This document shows positions 23,719 through 33,812 of a stretch of 64,000 nucleotides of DNA, piece by piece (position 1 is the first letter of the stretch; each line of letters starts with the position of its first letter). The notes under the pieces are model-generated. The model searched no databases. It was not told where the DNA came from and saw only the letters and a list, made by a program, of their open reading frames with translations. The translations under genes and the position numbers were made by a program. Source of the stretch: Rhodoplanes sp963724735 (GTDB lineage: Bacteria; Pseudomonadota; Alphaproteobacteria; Rhizobiales; Xanthobacteraceae); assembly GCA_963724735.1 (NCBI GenBank), contig CAVRVX010000003.1, forward strand, positions 86,829 to 150,828, written 5' to 3'.

Positions 23719-26505
23719 CTACTCGCGCTTTTTCGCCGCCGCTTTCAGCGCGTAAAGCGCTTCCAATGCCTGTTTGGGCGACAGGTCATCCGGGTTGAGC
23801 GAGGCGAGCGCGCTCATCACCGCATCCATGACGGCATCGTGCGGCTGCGCCGGCGTTGACACGCGCGTGGCGAACAGCGGCAGATCGTCGATCAGCCGCT
23901 GCGCCGGCGAGACGCGGTCCTGCGCTTCCAGCTCGGCAAGGACGAGCTTCGCCCGTTCGATCACCGCGGCTGGCAGGCCCGCGAGCTTCGCCACCTGGAT
24001 GCCGTAGGAGCGGTCGGCCGCGCCCGCCATCACCTCGTGCAGGAACACCACATCGCCATGCCATTCCTTCACGCGCATGGTCGCGTTGAACAAGCGCGGC
24101 AGCTTGTGCGCGAGCGCGGTCAGTTCATGAAAATGGGTGGCGAACAGCGCGCGGCAGCGATTGCGGTCGTGCAGATGCTCGATCGCCGCCCAGGCGATGG
24201 AGAGGCCGTCGAAGGTGGCGGTGCCGCGTCCGATCTCGTCGAGGATGACAAGGGAATGCGCGCCCGCCTGATTGAGGATGGCCGCGGTCTCCACCATCTC
24301 CACCATGAAGGTCGAGCGCCCGCGCGCAAGATCGTCGGCGGCGCCGACGCGCGAGAACAGCCGATCGGCGACGCCGATATGCGCCTGCGTCGCCGGCACG
24401 AAACTCCCCATCTGCGCGAGCACGGCGATCAGCGCGTTCTGCCGCAGATAGGTCGATTTGCCCGCCATGTTCGGCCCGGTGACGACATAGATGCGGCCGG
24501 CAGGTTCGCCGGCGGGCGGCGTGAGATCGCAATCGTTGGCGACGAAGGGCGACCCATCCTGCGCGAGCGCCTGCTCGACCACCGGATGACGCCCGCCGAC
24601 AATCTCGAAGCCAAGGCCCGCATCGATCTGCGGCCGGACATAGTTGCGCTCGACCGCGATCGTCGCCAGCGCAACGGCGACGTCGATCGCTGCAAGCGCA
24701 AGCGCGGCGGCCTTGATCGCTTCGGCCGCGGCGACGACTTCGCCGCACAATCGGTCGAAGATCTCGAACTCGAGGCCGAGCGCGCGGTCGGCGGCGCTCG
24801 CGATCTTCGCCTCCAACTCGCCAAGCTCGGTCGTGGTGAAGCGCACCTGGCCGGCGGTCGTCTGTCGGTGAATGAAGGTGGCGTTGTGCGGGGCGCCCAT
24901 CAGCTTGTCGCCGTGCTGCGCCGTCACATCGACGAAATAGCCGAGCACGTTGTTGTGGCGTATCTTCAGGCTGCGGATACCGGTCGCTTCGGCATAGCGC
25001 GCCTGCAGGGCCGCGATCACCCGGCGCGCTTCGTCGCGCAATGCGCGCGTTTCGTCGAGCGTAGCGTCGTAGCCCGCCCGCACGAAGCCGCCATCGCGTT
25101 TCAAGAGGGGAAGCTCGTCGGCGAGCGTCGCATCGAGCGCGGCGACGAGGGCGGCATTCGGGCGCACCAACGCGGCGACCGCACCGGCGATTTCGCTCGG
25201 CGCGTCCACTCCCGCAGACAGGCGCTTGCTCAACTCGGTTGCGGCACGAAGCCCATCGCGGATCGCGGCGAGGTCGCGCGGCCCGCCGCGTCCAAGCACG
25301 AGGCGCGAGAGCGCGCGGGCGAGGTCGGGCGCAGCGGCGAGATGGTCGCGCGCGGCGCCGCGCCGGCCGGCGTCGGCGACGAACCAGGCAAGCGCATCGA
25401 GCCGCTCGCCGATCGCCTGCGGGTCGGTGAGCGGCGCGGCAAGGCGCTGCGCGAGCAGCCGCGATCCCGCCGCGGTGACCGTCCGGTCGACGGCGGCGAC
25501 GAGGGAGCCGCGCCGCTCGCCCGACAGCGTGCGCATCAGTTCGAGATTGGCGCGAGTTGCCGGGTCGATGAGGAGCGTCGCGCCGGCCGGCTCCCGCACG
25601 GGGGGCGACAGCGCCGGCCGCTTGCCGATCTGGGTGCGCTCGACATAGGTGACGCAGGCGGCGGCAGCGGTGAGTTCAAGGCGCGAGAACGTGCCGAACG
25701 CTTCGGTCGTCGCCACGGCGAAAAAGTCGGCAAGCCGGCGCTCCGCGCTCGCCCCGTCGAACACGTCGCGCGCAAGCGGCGTCACCGCGGGAAGCGTGCG
25801 CAGATAAGGAGCAAGCTCGGGATCGCCATAAAGCGGGTCCGAGACGATCACCTCGCCCGGCTCGATGCGGGCGATTTCGGCGGAAAGGCCTGCGCGGCCG
25901 CACTCGGTCAGGCGAAACTCGCCCGTCGAGATGTCGAGGCAGGCAAGCGCGAACCGGCTGTCCTCGCCCGGCGCCGAGGCTTTCGCCCGCGCAATGGCGA
26001 CGAGATAGTTGTTGCGCCTGGCGTCGAGGAGCGAATCCTCGGTGAGCGTGCCGGGCGTGACGAGCCGCACCACGTCGCGGCGCACGACTGCCTTCGCGCC
26101 GCGTTTCCTTGCCTCCGCCGGGTCTTCCAGCTGCTCGCAGACGGCGACGCGATGGCCGAGCGCGATCAGCCGGTGCAGATACTCGTCGGCTCGCTCGATC
26201 GGCACCCCGCACATCGGAATATCGTGGCCGAGATGCTTGCCGCGCTTGGTCAGCACGATGCCGAGCGCGCGGCTCGCCACCTCGGCGTCGTCGAAGAAAA
26301 GCTCGTAAAAGTCCCCCATCCGATAGAACAGGAGGCAATCCGGATTGGCGGTCTTGATCTCGATATACTGCTCCATCATCGGCGTCGCGCGGCTAGCGTC
26401 GCCGCCGGATTTGCGCAAGCTCGCGCCCGGCGGCGCGGCGACATCGCCGGTCGTTTCGCTCGGGCCGGAAATCGCAGGTGTCTCGGTCGGTCGCGCGGCG
26501 TCCAT
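23719..26505 (-). CDS. mutS: DNA mismatch repair protein MutS
   Basis: 928 aa. Domain order is standard: mismatch-recognition domain with QYIEIKTANPDCLLFYRMGDFYELF (cited as LFYRMGDFYELFFDDA, including the Phe-x-Glu intercalating motif DFYELF), connector, lever/clamp core, then the ABC-type ATPase with Walker A GPNMAGKSTYLRQ near residue 676, signature and LVILDEIGRGTATFDG Walker B. The ATG at 26505 is preferred to a TTG three codons upstream. An unconserved N-terminal leader of about 40 residues precedes the first domain, as often in Rhizobiales. It is independent of the B12 genes. Confidence 0.96.
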   Translation of the reverse strand: MDAARPTETPAISGPSETTGDVAAPPGASLRKSGGDASRATPMMEQYIEIKTANPDCLLFYRMGDFYELFFDDAEVASRALGIVLTKRGKHLGHDIPMCGVPIERADEYLHRLIALGHRVAVCEQLEDPAEARKRGAKAVVRRDVVRLVTPGTLTEDSLLDARRNNYLVAIARAKASAPGEDSRFALACLDISTGEFRLTECGRAGLSAEIARIEPGEVIVSDPLYGDPELAPYLRTLPAVTPLARDVFDGASAERRLADFFAVATTEAFGTFSRLELTAAAACVTYVERTQIGKRPALSPPVREPAGATLLIDPATRANLELMRTLSGERRGSLVAAVDRTVTAAGSRLLAQRLAAPLTDPQAIGERLDALAWFVADAGRRGAARDHLAAAPDLARALSRLVLGRGGPRDLAAIRDGLRAATELSKRLSAGVDAPSEIAGAVAALVRPNAALVAALDATLADELPLLKRDGGFVRAGYDATLDETRALRDEARRVIAALQARYAEATGIRSLKIRHNNVLGYFVDVTAQHGDKLMGAPHNATFIHRQTTAGQVRFTTTELGELEAKIASAADRALGLEFEIFDRLCGEVVAAAEAIKAAALALAAIDVAVALATIAVERNYVRPQIDAGLGFEIVGGRHPVVEQALAQDGSPFVANDCDLTPPAGEPAGRIYVVTGPNMAGKSTYLRQNALIAVLAQMGSFVPATQAHIGVADRLFSRVGAADDLARGRSTFMVEMVETAAILNQAGAHSLVILDEIGRGTATFDGLSIAWAAIEHLHDRNRCRALFATHFHELTALAHKLPRLFNATMRVKEWHGDVVFLHEVMAGAADRSYGIQVAKLAGLPAAVIERAKLVLAELEAQDRVSPAQRLIDDLPLFATRVSTPAQPHDAVMDAVMSALASLNPDDLSPKQALEALYALKAAAKKRE

Positions 26506-26563
26506 CGTGCGCAAGGCTAGCAGATGGCGCGGCGGGTTTCACGCCAGGGGATATGAAGCGTCT

Positions 26564-27583
26564 CTAATTCACAAAGGTCTTGCCCGTAATCCTCTCAAGA
26601 TTACGATAACCGATACCCTCGCGCTTATCCTTGGAAAGCTCGAGCGATGCCAGAATGCGCAACGTTTCACGGATATAGCCGGGCCCCTTCTCCGGATCGA
26701 AGGGACAGTCCGAAGCAAACAGCACCCGATCGTGCGGGTAGAAAGCGAGCCCGCACACGGTCGCGGCGTCCGAGCCGAACACCGCCGTGTCGACGTAGAA
26801 GTTCTGTTTGAAGTAATCGAGCGGCCGCTTGCTCAGACTGCGCTTGAGCGACTGATAGTCTTCGTCCGAGGTGCGGGCGCCCAATTGGTCCCAGCCGGGG
26901 CCGATGCGGCCTTCGAGCATGGGCACGATGCCGCCGAAATGGTGCACGATCAGCTTCAGGGCCGGATGGCGGTCGAGCGTCTTGGAGAAGACGAGACGCG
27001 CCATGGCGGCCGCGGTCTCGTAGGACCAGCCGAACGTCCACCAGATCTCATAGAGCGATTTCGTCTCGGTGAGATAATCGGGATGGTTGGCGCCACGCGC
27101 CGGATGAATCCAGACCGGTTTGCCGAGCCTTTCCATGGCGGCAAAGAACGGCGCAAATTCCGGATGATCAAGGGGCTTGCCGCCGACGTTGGTGTAGATC
27201 TGCACGCCGCAGGCGCCGAGGTCACGGATCGCGCGTTCTGCCTCGCGGACCGACGCCTCGGGATTGCCGAGCGAAACCTGCGCGACGAAGCCGGGGAATT
27301 CAGCCGGGTATTTCGCGATGATCTCGGCCAATCCGTCATTGATCATGCGGACCAGCTCTTCGCTTCGGTCGGGGCCGACCATGTCCTCGATCGGCGGCTG
27401 GGAATAGGAGAGTATCTGCGCATAGTCCTTGAACTGGCCGACGATCCTGCGCCGCTCGTCGAGATCGATCAGGCAGGGGATGTTGCGCACCCGCTTGCCG
27501 ATGTCCTTGTGGTCGCCGGCGATCCGCAGCATGGTCTCGAAGAATTTCTTCGGGATGAAATGGGTGTAGGCATCGATCTGCAT
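26564..27583 (-). CDS. Amidohydrolase-2 family protein (ACMSD-like decarboxylase/hydrolase)
   Basis: 339 aa, TIM-barrel metal-dependent family that includes aminocarboxymuconate semialdehyde and resorcylate decarboxylases. Visible ligand motifs: VWIHPARG, LIVHHFGG and the late Asp in LFASDCPFDPE. At the N-terminus, where relatives have HxH, the sequence reads DAYTHFIP, so the first His is Tyr. That substitution leaves the metal site uncertain. It is the last gene of the leftward TRAP-iorAB-tctC series, 84 bases after the receptor gene, which suggests a catabolic role on a carboxylated substrate. The substrate cannot be named. Confidence 0.82.
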   Translation of the reverse strand: MQIDAYTHFIPKKFFETMLRIAGDHKDIGKRVRNIPCLIDLDERRRIVGQFKDYAQILSYSQPPIEDMVGPDRSEELVRMINDGLAEIIAKYPAEFPGFVAQVSLGNPEASVREAERAIRDLGACGVQIYTNVGGKPLDHPEFAPFFAAMERLGKPVWIHPARGANHPDYLTETKSLYEIWWTFGWSYETAAAMARLVFSKTLDRHPALKLIVHHFGGIVPMLEGRIGPGWDQLGARTSDEDYQSLKRSLSKRPLDYFKQNFYVDTAVFGSDAATVCGLAFYPHDRVLFASDCPFDPEKGPGYIRETLRILASLELSKDKREGIGYRNLERITGKTFVN

Positions 27584-27667
27584 GGGCTTGCATTCCCCCC
27601 TTTTTGACGGTGGCGATCGCGCGGCAGCGACCGCACCCGGAGAGCTTCGCGACAGACCGACCCGGTC

Positions 27668-28657
27668 TTATTGAGCCGGCTTGAGACCGAGAGCCCGGCC
27701 GACGGCGGCGATCTGAGCGTACTGTTCCTTCATTTCCGCTTCAAACTCGGCGGCGGATCCCGGGTTGAGGACCTGTCCGGCCGCCGTCAACCGCGCGACG
27801 ATTTCCGGATCGGCGGCGACGGCGCGAACATCGGCGGCGATCCGTTCGCGCAGCGCCTTCGGCATGTCACGTGGGCCGAAGAGTCCGACGAGCCCGTCAA
27901 AGGAAAGCTCCGGATAGCCGGCCTCTCGCGCCGTCGGAACGTCCGCCATGGTCGCCGCACGCACACGATTGGTCATCGCCAGAATCTTCACCTTACCGGC
28001 GCGAACCTGCGGGAGCATGATGGCGAGCGCGGCCACGTACATGTCGATGCGGCCCTCGGCGAGATCGTTGAGCGCCTGGACGGTGTCGCGATATGGCACC
28101 TTCTGCATGGAAAGGCCGGCTGTCTTTAAAAATCCGGCGAAGAGGAATTCATTGGTCCCGGTCGCGGACGCCCAGTTGAGCTCGCCCGGTTTCGCCCGCA
28201 CCAGAGCGATCAAGTCCGCGAGCGTTCCGAGCTTGCGCGCTTCCGGCACGCCGAATGCCACAAGCGTATTGGTCACTCGGGCGATCGGCGCAAGCTCGCG
28301 CGGATCATAGGACATCTTCTCGTGCAGATAGGGATGAGCGGTGAATGATCCGGCGGGCGAGAACAGGAGTGTATGATCGTCTTGGGCAGAGATGAAGGCC
28401 GTGATCGCGACCACTCCGTCGCCGCCAGGACGATTCTCCACCACCACCGGCTGATCCCAACGTTTGGTGAGCCGGTCCGCGATCAGCCGCGCCGTCACGT
28501 CGACTCCGGCGCCGGGTCCGAGCGGCAGAATGAACTTGACCGGCCGCTGCGGCCAGGGCTCGGCCTGCGCCGGCGCCACGACAAGCGCCAAATAAGACAA
28601 GCCTGCGAGCCAGAGGATGGCCACAGCCATCCGCCGGGCCTTCTTGAGCGCCCTCAT
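27668..28657 (-). CDS. Tripartite tricarboxylate transporter-type (Bug/TctC) substrate-binding protein
   Basis: 329 aa with a Sec signal (ILWLAGLSYLALVVAPAQA-EPW). The mature protein begins WPQRPVKFILPLGPGAGVDVTARLIADRL (cited as WPQRPVKFILPLGPGAG), the hallmark of Bug receptors, and has VPTAREAGYPEL. The start at 28657 follows GGGAGG. No TctA or TctB genes are near, which is common for these expanded receptors. It lies between iorB and the amidohydrolase and presumably binds a carboxylate related to their pathway. Confidence 0.9.
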   Translation of the reverse strand: MRALKKARRMAVAILWLAGLSYLALVVAPAQAEPWPQRPVKFILPLGPGAGVDVTARLIADRLTKRWDQPVVVENRPGGDGVVAITAFISAQDDHTLLFSPAGSFTAHPYLHEKMSYDPRELAPIARVTNTLVAFGVPEARKLGTLADLIALVRAKPGELNWASATGTNEFLFAGFLKTAGLSMQKVPYRDTVQALNDLAEGRIDMYVAALAIMLPQVRAGKVKILAMTNRVRAATMADVPTAREAGYPELSFDGLVGLFGPRDMPKALRERIAADVRAVAADPEIVARLTAAGQVLNPGSAAEFEAEMKEQYAQIAAVGRALGLKPAQ

Positions 28658-28789
28658 TGCATCCTCCCAAAAACGCATTTTTTTGCTTTCGTATCGCAAT
28701 TGTTATGCGACACGACTGTCACTGGCAACCAGCAAGCGCGCGCTCACGATCGGTTGCCGCCCGCGGGGGGCGACGCGGCACGACGCTTG

Positions 28790-30334
28790 TTACTCCGCGG
28801 CGAGCCGGATTTGCGGCTGGCTTTCGATTTCAGCGATGCAAGCGGCGAGGCCAACCCCATCCGGGTCAAGAAGCGCAGCAGCGCGGGCGTTCGCGATCGC
28901 ATCGATGCCCATCGCCAGCGGTATCTGTCCCGTCAAGACCGGGCGGATGACGCGCGACTCGATCACGGCGTAGTTGTCGCGGCCGCGTCTGAGCGTGTCG
29001 CCATAGCCCTTCAACAATCGCGCGCACTCCACGACTTCGAGCGCTAACGCCGGCGAGCGCCTCGCCGCTGCGGCGACGAGCGCAAGCCAATCCTCGATCG
29101 CGCGCCGCTCTTCCTGATAGCGGTGCGTCCACGGCCGGAAGACGCGCAGTCGCGCAAGGCCCCAGAGCCGGAGATAGCCGGAGATCGAGGTCGTCTCCAG
29201 CTCCATGGCGAAATGCAGCTTGCGCAGCCACGCGCGCCGTTCGGCGGCGGCGAGGAGGCGGCGCGCGAGCGGTCCTGGGAGGATTTGGCATATTTCATCG
29301 AGCCCCGGTTTCAGGAACTCGATGATCCGCACCCGCTCGCCCTGCCCGGCTCCTATGTCCCGCTGGATCCGGTCGATCCGGTCGGGCGCAATCTTTGCAG
29401 CCGCGACCCGGATCACATCCTCGTAGGACATGCGCAAAGCGAGGTATCGCGCGGCCTCGCACAAGAGCCGACCGTCGGCCTGCGCCGTCCTGTCGCCATC
29501 CGTGATGGCCTTCAGCCGTTTGAGATAGAGGCGCGCGTAGGAGCGGCTCTGATAGCGATAGAGCCGGCGGATACCGTCGATGGCAATCCCGGCGGCCTTG
29601 GGAGGAAATGATTCCGCCGCCTCGGCTTCGAGCGATCGCAGCGCGCGCGCGCCTTCGAGCGCCCGCTTGTGAGGCTCGACGATGAGCGCTGAGGTCGTCG
29701 CACGTTCCGCCGCGCGGCGTCCCGCCTCGAAGCCGCGAATATTCGCTTCAGCCGCCTTGCCCTCGGCGCGGATCGCCGCGATCAGCGCGTCCTGCGGAAT
29801 CGGCAGACGGCCCGAGGCGGCGAGCGCGCCCAGCATCACCGCGCTGATCATCGCACCGGCTTCGCGTGCGACCGTCTCCATGTCGAAGATGAGCGAGGCC
29901 TGGGCGTTCTGCGCAACCGCATCGAGCAGACGCGCCCGATCGTACCGGCCGTCGGCCATCGCCATCTTTTCCACGATCGCGAATTGGCGGTGGCTGGAGG
30001 CGGCCACAAACGTGCGGTCGGTCGTGACAAAGCCACTGCCGACGGCGCGCGCGGCTTCCATGAGTTCGCTCGCCAGCACGATGTCGACATCGCCTGCGCC
30101 CGGCGTGAGCGCCAGCACCGGTTGCCGCCCGTCCAACTCGGCTCGGGTGACCGGCAGAATTTCAATGTAATAGGTCGTCGCGCCGGTCCGCTGCGCCACT
30201 CCGGGAATCGACGTGCTCTGCACGGGAAAGTCGAGGCTCGTCGCCGCCGTGACGATCCAATGCGTGAGCACGCCGCCGCCTTCGCCACCGAGCGCGGCAA
30301 TCAAGAGCGTAAGCGGACGGGACGGGTCGCTCAT
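28790..30334 (-). CDS. iorB: Indolepyruvate oxidoreductase subunit B-like protein with C-terminal DUF6537-type domain
   Basis: 514 aa. Residues 1 to about 190 form the 2-oxoacid:ferredoxin oxidoreductase gamma-type domain (LIAALGGEGGGVLTHWIVTAA, STSIPGVAQRTGATTYYIE, each cited under 20 residues as ALGGEGGGVLTHWI and GVAQRTGATTYYIE). The remaining about 300 residues are the helical domain usual in long proteobacterial IorB. With IorA it would oxidise an aryl-2-oxo acid to an acyl-CoA and reduce ferredoxin. Its ATG overlaps the iorA stop (ATGA), so 1:1 synthesis is likely. Confidence 0.87.
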   Translation of the reverse strand: MSDPSRPLTLLIAALGGEGGGVLTHWIVTAATSLDFPVQSTSIPGVAQRTGATTYYIEILPVTRAELDGRQPVLALTPGAGDVDIVLASELMEAARAVGSGFVTTDRTFVAASSHRQFAIVEKMAMADGRYDRARLLDAVAQNAQASLIFDMETVAREAGAMISAVMLGALAASGRLPIPQDALIAAIRAEGKAAEANIRGFEAGRRAAERATTSALIVEPHKRALEGARALRSLEAEAAESFPPKAAGIAIDGIRRLYRYQSRSYARLYLKRLKAITDGDRTAQADGRLLCEAARYLALRMSYEDVIRVAAAKIAPDRIDRIQRDIGAGQGERVRIIEFLKPGLDEICQILPGPLARRLLAAAERRAWLRKLHFAMELETTSISGYLRLWGLARLRVFRPWTHRYQEERRAIEDWLALVAAAARRSPALALEVVECARLLKGYGDTLRRGRDNYAVIESRVIRPVLTGQIPLAMGIDAIANARAAALLDPDGVGLAACIAEIESQPQIRLAAE

Positions 30335-32505
30335 GTCGCTGCCGCTCCAGCGCCGCCGCCGAACCGGCGGATGACTCCGCGCGACAGGCCGTGGCGGAAC
30401 CGGTCCCATCGCGTCGGATTGCGCACCAGTTCGACCCGGTAGAAGGAGGGGCACAGCACCGCCGCATGCGCGACCTCGCCGCACAGGCCGCAGCCGACGC
30501 AACTTTCCACGACAGTCGCGACGGGATCGTTCCGCAGCGGGTCCGGGTTCGGCTTGAGCGTGAGCGATGGACAGCCGGAGAGGCGGATGCAGGAGTGATC
30601 GCCGGTGCAGATATCGTCGTCGACGCCGAAGCGGGTGCGGACGACGCGTTCGCCGCGCTCGAGCTTGATCGCATCCTCCGCGCGCACGCGGCGCTGGCGC
30701 ACGAGCTGACACTCGCCGTCGGCGATGATGACTTTGAGGCCGCGCTCGGCCGACAGCATCGCCTCTTTCAGGGTCGCGGCCATCTTGGCGACGCTGTAGC
30801 TGCGCACCGTGCGCAGCCATTTGACGCCGAGCGCGCGCAGCGTCGCCTCGATCGTCATGCCGGAAGGCGCGCCGTCGCGGCTCGCCGGGCTCGACGGCAT
30901 GAACTGCTGCCCGGTCGCCGAGGTGTAGCCGTTCTGCATGATCAACAGCACGCCGTCGCCTTTGTTGAATAGGTTGCTGGCGACGCCGCTGAGGAGTCCG
31001 TTATGCCAGAACCCGCCGTCCCCCATGATGGCGATCGGCCGCCGATCGAGGTTCGGGGCGACTGCGGCCGCGCTTGCCAGGCTCATCCCATAGCCGAGGA
31101 TCGAGTTGCCCAGGTTGAACGGCGGCATGGTCGCAAACGAATGGCAACCGATATCGGCGCTGATATGGGTCCGCCCGACTTCGCGTTCGGCGAGCTTGAT
31201 CGCCGCGAACACCGGGCGCTCCGGGCAGCCGGTGCAGAAGGCGGGCGGGCGGGCGGGTAGTTCCGGAGCGGCGGCAGCGGCGGCGGCCTTGTGGGCGGCG
31301 ACTGCCTTCGCCAGCGCGTCGATCGGTTCGATCGCGATCTCCTTCGGGCGCGTCTCACGGAGAAAACCCGCAATGCCCTGAACGACGACGTCCGAGGTAT
31401 ATTCGCCCGTCCGCGGCAGCGGCCCCTTACCAAACACGCGCGTGTTGAGATCGGCGCGGCGCAGGTCCACCGTGACCGCCTGCTCGACGTAGTCGGGGTA
31501 GCCTTCTTCGACCACGAGCACAGCGCGTTTGCCGGCGCAGAAGCGGCGCAGTTCGTCCGGCGCGAGCGGATAGGCCACGTTGAGCACATAGATCGGAATG
31601 CGTGAGCGGCCGAATAGATCGGCGAGGTCCAGGCGCGCGAGCGCACGCAGCACGCTGTTTGCGAGCCCGCCGAGGACGATGACGCCGACGTCGTCGATCT
31701 CGCCCGGAATGATCTCGTTGAGCTGGTTGGCGACGATGAAGGCCTGCGCCGCCGGCAGCCGCTCCTCCACCTTGAGCCGTTCGTGTGCGAATAGGACCGG
31801 GGGATGCGACAGTTTGGCGTAGTCGAACCAAGCCGGCTCCGGCATGCGCTCGATGGTCGAGAATTGGCCCCGCCGGTTGGTTTTCGCCTCGAACTGTCCG
31901 GTCACGTGGCAGGCGCGGATGCGCAGCTCCAGCATCACCGGCGCGTGGCTCGCTTCGGACAGCTCGAAACCCTTCTCGACGCAGCGCACGATGGTGGGTA
32001 GGTCCGGCTTGGGATCGATCAGCCACATCGATGACTTCATGGCGAAGGCGTGGGACCGCTCTTGGACGACGCTTGCGCCCTCGCCGTAATCCTCGCCGAC
32101 AATGATCAGCGCGCCGCCTATCACCCCCGGCGAGGCCAGGTTGGACAGCGCATCGGCTGCGACATTCGTGCCGACGATCGACTTCCAGGTGACCGCGCCG
32201 CGCAGGGGATAGTTGATCGAGGCGCCCAACATGGCGGCGGCCGAAGCCTCGTTGGTGCAGGTCTCGACATGCACGCCGAGTTCGGCGAGCAGGTCCTGCG
32301 CCTCGACCATCACATCGATCAGATGGGAAACCGGCGCCCCCTGGTAGCCGCCGACATAGCTCACCCCCGACTGCAACAGCGCCTTGGTGACGGCGAGGAT
32401 GCCCTCCCCGTGGAAGGTTTCGCCCGCCCCGAGCCTCAGCGCCTGCACCTCCTGCTTGAACGATCGCTCCATGGCCGCGTCCGACGGTTGGGGGTCCAAC
32501 CACAT
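30331..32505 (-). CDS. iorA: Indolepyruvate ferredoxin oxidoreductase subunit A-like protein
   Basis: 724 aa. N-terminal pyrimidine-type domain (GYQGAPVSHLIDVM), middle transketolase-like domain, then a thiamine diphosphate-binding domain with FCTGCPERP, ADIGCHSF and GDGGFWHNGLLSGVASN. The C-terminus has ferredoxin-type Cys clusters, CTGDHSCIRLSGC near residue 632 and CVGCGLC near 668. The start at 32505 shares a base with the dctM stop (TAATG), tying transport to metabolism. The true 2-oxo acid could be indolepyruvate, phenylpyruvate or another aryl keto acid; the sequence does not decide. Confidence 0.88.
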   Translation of the reverse strand: MWLDPQPSDAAMERSFKQEVQALRLGAGETFHGEGILAVTKALLQSGVSYVGGYQGAPVSHLIDVMVEAQDLLAELGVHVETCTNEASAAAMLGASINYPLRGAVTWKSIVGTNVAADALSNLASPGVIGGALIIVGEDYGEGASVVQERSHAFAMKSSMWLIDPKPDLPTIVRCVEKGFELSEASHAPVMLELRIRACHVTGQFEAKTNRRGQFSTIERMPEPAWFDYAKLSHPPVLFAHERLKVEERLPAAQAFIVANQLNEIIPGEIDDVGVIVLGGLANSVLRALARLDLADLFGRSRIPIYVLNVAYPLAPDELRRFCAGKRAVLVVEEGYPDYVEQAVTVDLRRADLNTRVFGKGPLPRTGEYTSDVVVQGIAGFLRETRPKEIAIEPIDALAKAVAAHKAAAAAAAPELPARPPAFCTGCPERPVFAAIKLAEREVGRTHISADIGCHSFATMPPFNLGNSILGYGMSLASAAAVAPNLDRRPIAIMGDGGFWHNGLLSGVASNLFNKGDGVLLIMQNGYTSATGQQFMPSSPASRDGAPSGMTIEATLRALGVKWLRTVRSYSVAKMAATLKEAMLSAERGLKVIIADGECQLVRQRRVRAEDAIKLERGERVVRTRFGVDDDICTGDHSCIRLSGCPSLTLKPNPDPLRNDPVATVVESCVGCGLCGEVAHAAVLCPSFYRVELVRNPTRWDRFRHGLSRGVIRRFGGGAGAAAT

Positions 32506-33803
32506 TACATACGCGACGGCAGCCACAACGCAATGATCGGGAAGGCGATCAGAATCGCCAGTCGCACCAGGTCGGTGACGATAAAGGGCAGGACGCCATA
32601 GAAGATGGTGGAAATCTTCACGTCCTCGACCACGCTCTTGATCACGAAAATATTCATGCCGACGGGGGGATGAATGAGGCCGAGCTCGACCGTCATGACG
32701 ATGATCACGCCGAACCAGATCGGATCGAAGCCGAGCTCCTTGATCACGGGAAAGATGATCGGGACGGTAAGGATGATCATGGCGAGCGCATCCATGAGAC
32801 ATCCCAGCACCAGATACATGACCATGATCACCACCAGCACCCCGTAGCGCCCGATCCCGAGGCCGGTGAGGAACTCGGTCACCTTCTGCGGCGTCTGCGT
32901 GATGGTGAGGAAGTACCCAAACAGCAGCGCGCCGATCAAAATGGTGAAGACGGCGGCGGTGACGCGGGTGGTGTCCAGAAGTGAGCGCCGAATGTCCTGG
33001 CGCGACAATCGTCCGCGGATCAAGCCGAGAATGAAAGCCCCGGCCGCCCCCATGCCGGCCGCCTCGGTGGCGGTGAAGAGACCGCCATAGATCCCGCCGA
33101 TCACGAACGCGAACAGCAGCAGGGTCGCCCAGATTTCGCGCAGGCTTTCAATCAGCTCCTTCCGCGACACGGCTTTTCCGGGGGGCAGATAGTCGGGCCG
33201 CACCATGCCGATAATCGTGATGGTCAGCATGTACATCGACATGGCGAGAAGGCCCGGCACGATCCCCGCAATGAACAGCTTGCCGATGTCCTGCTCGGTG
33301 ATCAGGCCGTACACCGCGAACACGGTCGAAGGCGGTATCATGATGCCGAGCGTTCCTCCGGCTGCAATCACGCCGGTCGCGAAGGATTGCGGATAGCCAT
33401 AGGCGCGCATCTCCGGATAGGCGACGCGGGAGAAGGTGGCGGCGGTGGCGACCGAGGAGCCGCAGATCGCCGCAAACCCGCCGCAGGCGGCGATCGTCGC
33501 GATACCGAGCCCGCCCCGCATGTGCCCGAGAAACGCATTACCCGCGCGAAACAGTTCGCGGCTCATGCCCGAGGTCGTCGCAAACGACCCCATCAGAAGA
33601 AACAGCGGGACGACGGCGAAGTTGAAGTCGGTGACGGTGCGCATCGAGGTGTGGCCGACGATCTTGAGCGCCGGGCCGCCGCCGATCAGATAGGCGAAGC
33701 CGCTTACCCCGACCAAACCCATCGCCATGCCGATCGGCACCCGCAACAGCATCAATACGAACAGAAGGACGAACCCAATGATCGCAACGGCGTCGCTACT
33801 CAT
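32505..33803 (-). CDS. dctM: TRAP transporter large permease (DctM)
   Basis: 432 aa, about a dozen hydrophobic helices covering nearly the whole length. Typical DctM phrases: LRVPIGMAMGLVGVSGF, GGFAAICGSSVATAATFSRVAYPEM (cited as GGFAAICGSSVATAATF), GTLGIMIPPSTVFAVYG and LIHPPVGMNIFVI. It is the ion-coupled carrier of the TRAP system. The ATG at 33803 is used; a GTG at 33812 is also possible. It is ten bases downstream of dctQ and coupled to iorA. Confidence 0.93.
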   Translation of the reverse strand: MSSDAVAIIGFVLLFVLMLLRVPIGMAMGLVGVSGFAYLIGGGPALKIVGHTSMRTVTDFNFAVVPLFLLMGSFATTSGMSRELFRAGNAFLGHMRGGLGIATIAACGGFAAICGSSVATAATFSRVAYPEMRAYGYPQSFATGVIAAGGTLGIMIPPSTVFAVYGLITEQDIGKLFIAGIVPGLLAMSMYMLTITIIGMVRPDYLPPGKAVSRKELIESLREIWATLLLFAFVIGGIYGGLFTATEAAGMGAAGAFILGLIRGRLSRQDIRRSLLDTTRVTAAVFTILIGALLFGYFLTITQTPQKVTEFLTGLGIGRYGVLVVIMVMYLVLGCLMDALAMIILTVPIIFPVIKELGFDPIWFGVIIVMTVELGLIHPPVGMNIFVIKSVVEDVKISTIFYGVLPFIVTDLVRLAILIAFPIIALWLPSRM

Positions 33804-33812
33804 CGCGATCAC

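Noticed and set aside
24037..26520. An 827-codon open frame on the strand opposite mutS
   Set aside because: It lies wholly antisense to a perfect MutS, has Arg/Gly/Ala-rich sequence without motifs, and is what high-GC third positions create by chance.
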